DNA of 6,342 bases from Pseudomonadota bacterium (lineage in GTDB: Bacteria > Pseudomonadota > Gammaproteobacteria > Burkholderiales > Burkholderiaceae_D), in contig JAEZVM010000346.1 of assembly GCA_023420795.1 (NCBI GenBank), forward strand, positions 1-6,342, in the 5' to 3' direction. Shown piece by piece: positions 5,785 to 6,342 of the stretch (the first letter of the stretch is position 1; each line of letters starts with the position of its first letter). The notes below the pieces were generated by a model that was not told the origin of the DNA, did no database searches, and saw only the letters and a program-made list of their open reading frames with translations. The translations under genes were made by a program, and so were the position numbers.

Positions 5785-6342
5785 TCAGGCAGTCCTAAGC
5801 ATTGCTTCCTGCTGCGCCGCAGCAGGCCTTTCCTCTCCAAAGAATGCAAGAACGTCTTCCTTGCGGGACAACGCATCCTTTCGGCCCAGCTCAATCAACT
5901 CCGTCGTATAGCCGGATTCAAACAGCAGGTACGACGCCAATGCTGCGCCGCTGACCTCGGTTGCGCCGATTGCGCCCAGCAGCATCCTGATCGGCGCCGG
6001 AAGGCTATGCACATGGCGGCTGGCTATCTCGTCCAGCCGCTCCGACGGCGCGATAATGAGCGTATCGATTGGTCGCAGCGGTGTTCTCGCACGCTGCTCC
6101 TCGGTCAGCACCGATAAGGTCAGATTAATCCGCGTCATGCGCTCGATATCGACAGCGAGGCTGTCGAGGAAAATGCTGGACATCGCATGGCCGCCGATCT
6201 GCGCGAGTGTCGGATACCGAGCGGCTTCCGTGACCTCGCGCTCCGGTTCCGTCAGCCGCCCCGCGCCGATCACCAGCACCTTGTTGGCACCGAGATGGAT
6301 TGCCGGCGAAATCGGCGCCAGCTGACGCATGGAACCGTCGCC
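5785..6342 (-). CDS. Patatin-like phospholipase, C-terminal part (N-terminus beyond window)
   Basis: The visible 185 residues are the C-terminal portion of a patatin-family serine lipid acyl hydrolase, which cleaves acyl chains from phospholipids using a Ser-Asp dyad. The frame is open to the right edge and begins there with GDGSMRQLAPISPAIHLGA. The DGS tripeptide fits the conserved DG(G/A/S) site that carries the catalytic aspartate, followed by the usual P(L/I)SPA region and NKVLVIGAG. The nucleophile motif GXSXG and the oxyanion glycine loop must lie outside the window. The remainder is helical and ends FFGEERPAAAQQEAMLRTA. The first in-window ATG (6330) is internal and not the real start, because the motif continues upstream of it. 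The gene converges on the plus-strand small exported-protein gene with 48 bases between the stops. Confidence 0.88.
   Translation of the reverse strand, partial: GDGSMRQLAPISPAIHLGANKVLVIGAGRLTEPEREVTEAARYPTLAQIGGHAMSSIFLDSLAVDIERMTRINLTLSVLTEEQRARTPLRPIDTLIIAPSERLDEIASRHVHSLPAPIRMLLGAIGATEVSGAALASYLLFESGYTTELIELGRKDALSRKEDVLAFFGEERPAAAQQEAMLRTA

Noticed and set aside
1..6342. Mobile elements, CRISPR arrays, tRNA or rRNA genes
   Set aside because: I looked on both strands and found no transposase or integrase frame, no regularly spaced repeats and no recognisable RNA gene sequence.

Overview
The window is about 6.3 kb of bacterial chromosome. Its gene content and protein style suggest a betaproteobacterium, most likely Burkholderiales and perhaps Oxalobacteraceae. 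This is inferred from remembered resemblance of the proteins, the moderately high GC of the genes (several 60-base blocks count at about 60-65%) and the purN/RsmB-NOP/MscS/desaturase assortment. No search was run. There are eight credible protein genes, two of them cut by the window edges. I see no RNA genes, insertion sequences, CRISPR arrays or phage features.

From left to right, seven genes lie on the minus strand and one on the plus strand. Bases 1-849 carry most of a membrane-bound fatty acid desaturase (DesA-like, C-terminus outside the window). Bases 968-2305 carry an MscS-family mechanosensitive channel, 2333-3589 an RsmB/NOP-family m5C RNA methyltransferase, and 3619-4227 phosphoribosylglycinamide formyltransferase (PurN). 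The PurN, methyltransferase and channel genes are separated by only 27-29 bases and look like one transcription unit running right to left. A clear intrinsic terminator (about 4255-4279) sits just upstream of purN and closes the unit before it.

That upstream unit (4307-5153) is a toxin/inhibitor pair: a secreted guanyl-specific ribonuclease of the RNase Sa/barnase superfamily, followed by a barstar-family inhibitor. The nuclease has a TTG start and a modest ribosome binding site. The inhibitor has an ATG and a strong binding site, a layout that would favour inhibitor over nuclease. A relatively AT-rich spacer (5154-5433, roughly 41% GC over the 180 bases counted) separates this operon from a divergent plus-strand gene at 5434-5736. 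That gene encodes a small exported protein rich in Pro, Tyr and Val with a histidine-rich tail. Converging on it from the right edge is the C-terminal part of a patatin-like phospholipase (5785-6342).

The RNase/barstar pair is the most notable content. It is a recognisable family rather than a new system, but several details deserve a second look: a cysteine-free RNase Sa-like enzyme, an inhibitor with altered barstar contact positions, a possible 14-codon coupling ORF between the two genes, and a terminator pressed against purN. The remaining genes are ordinary housekeeping or membrane functions.
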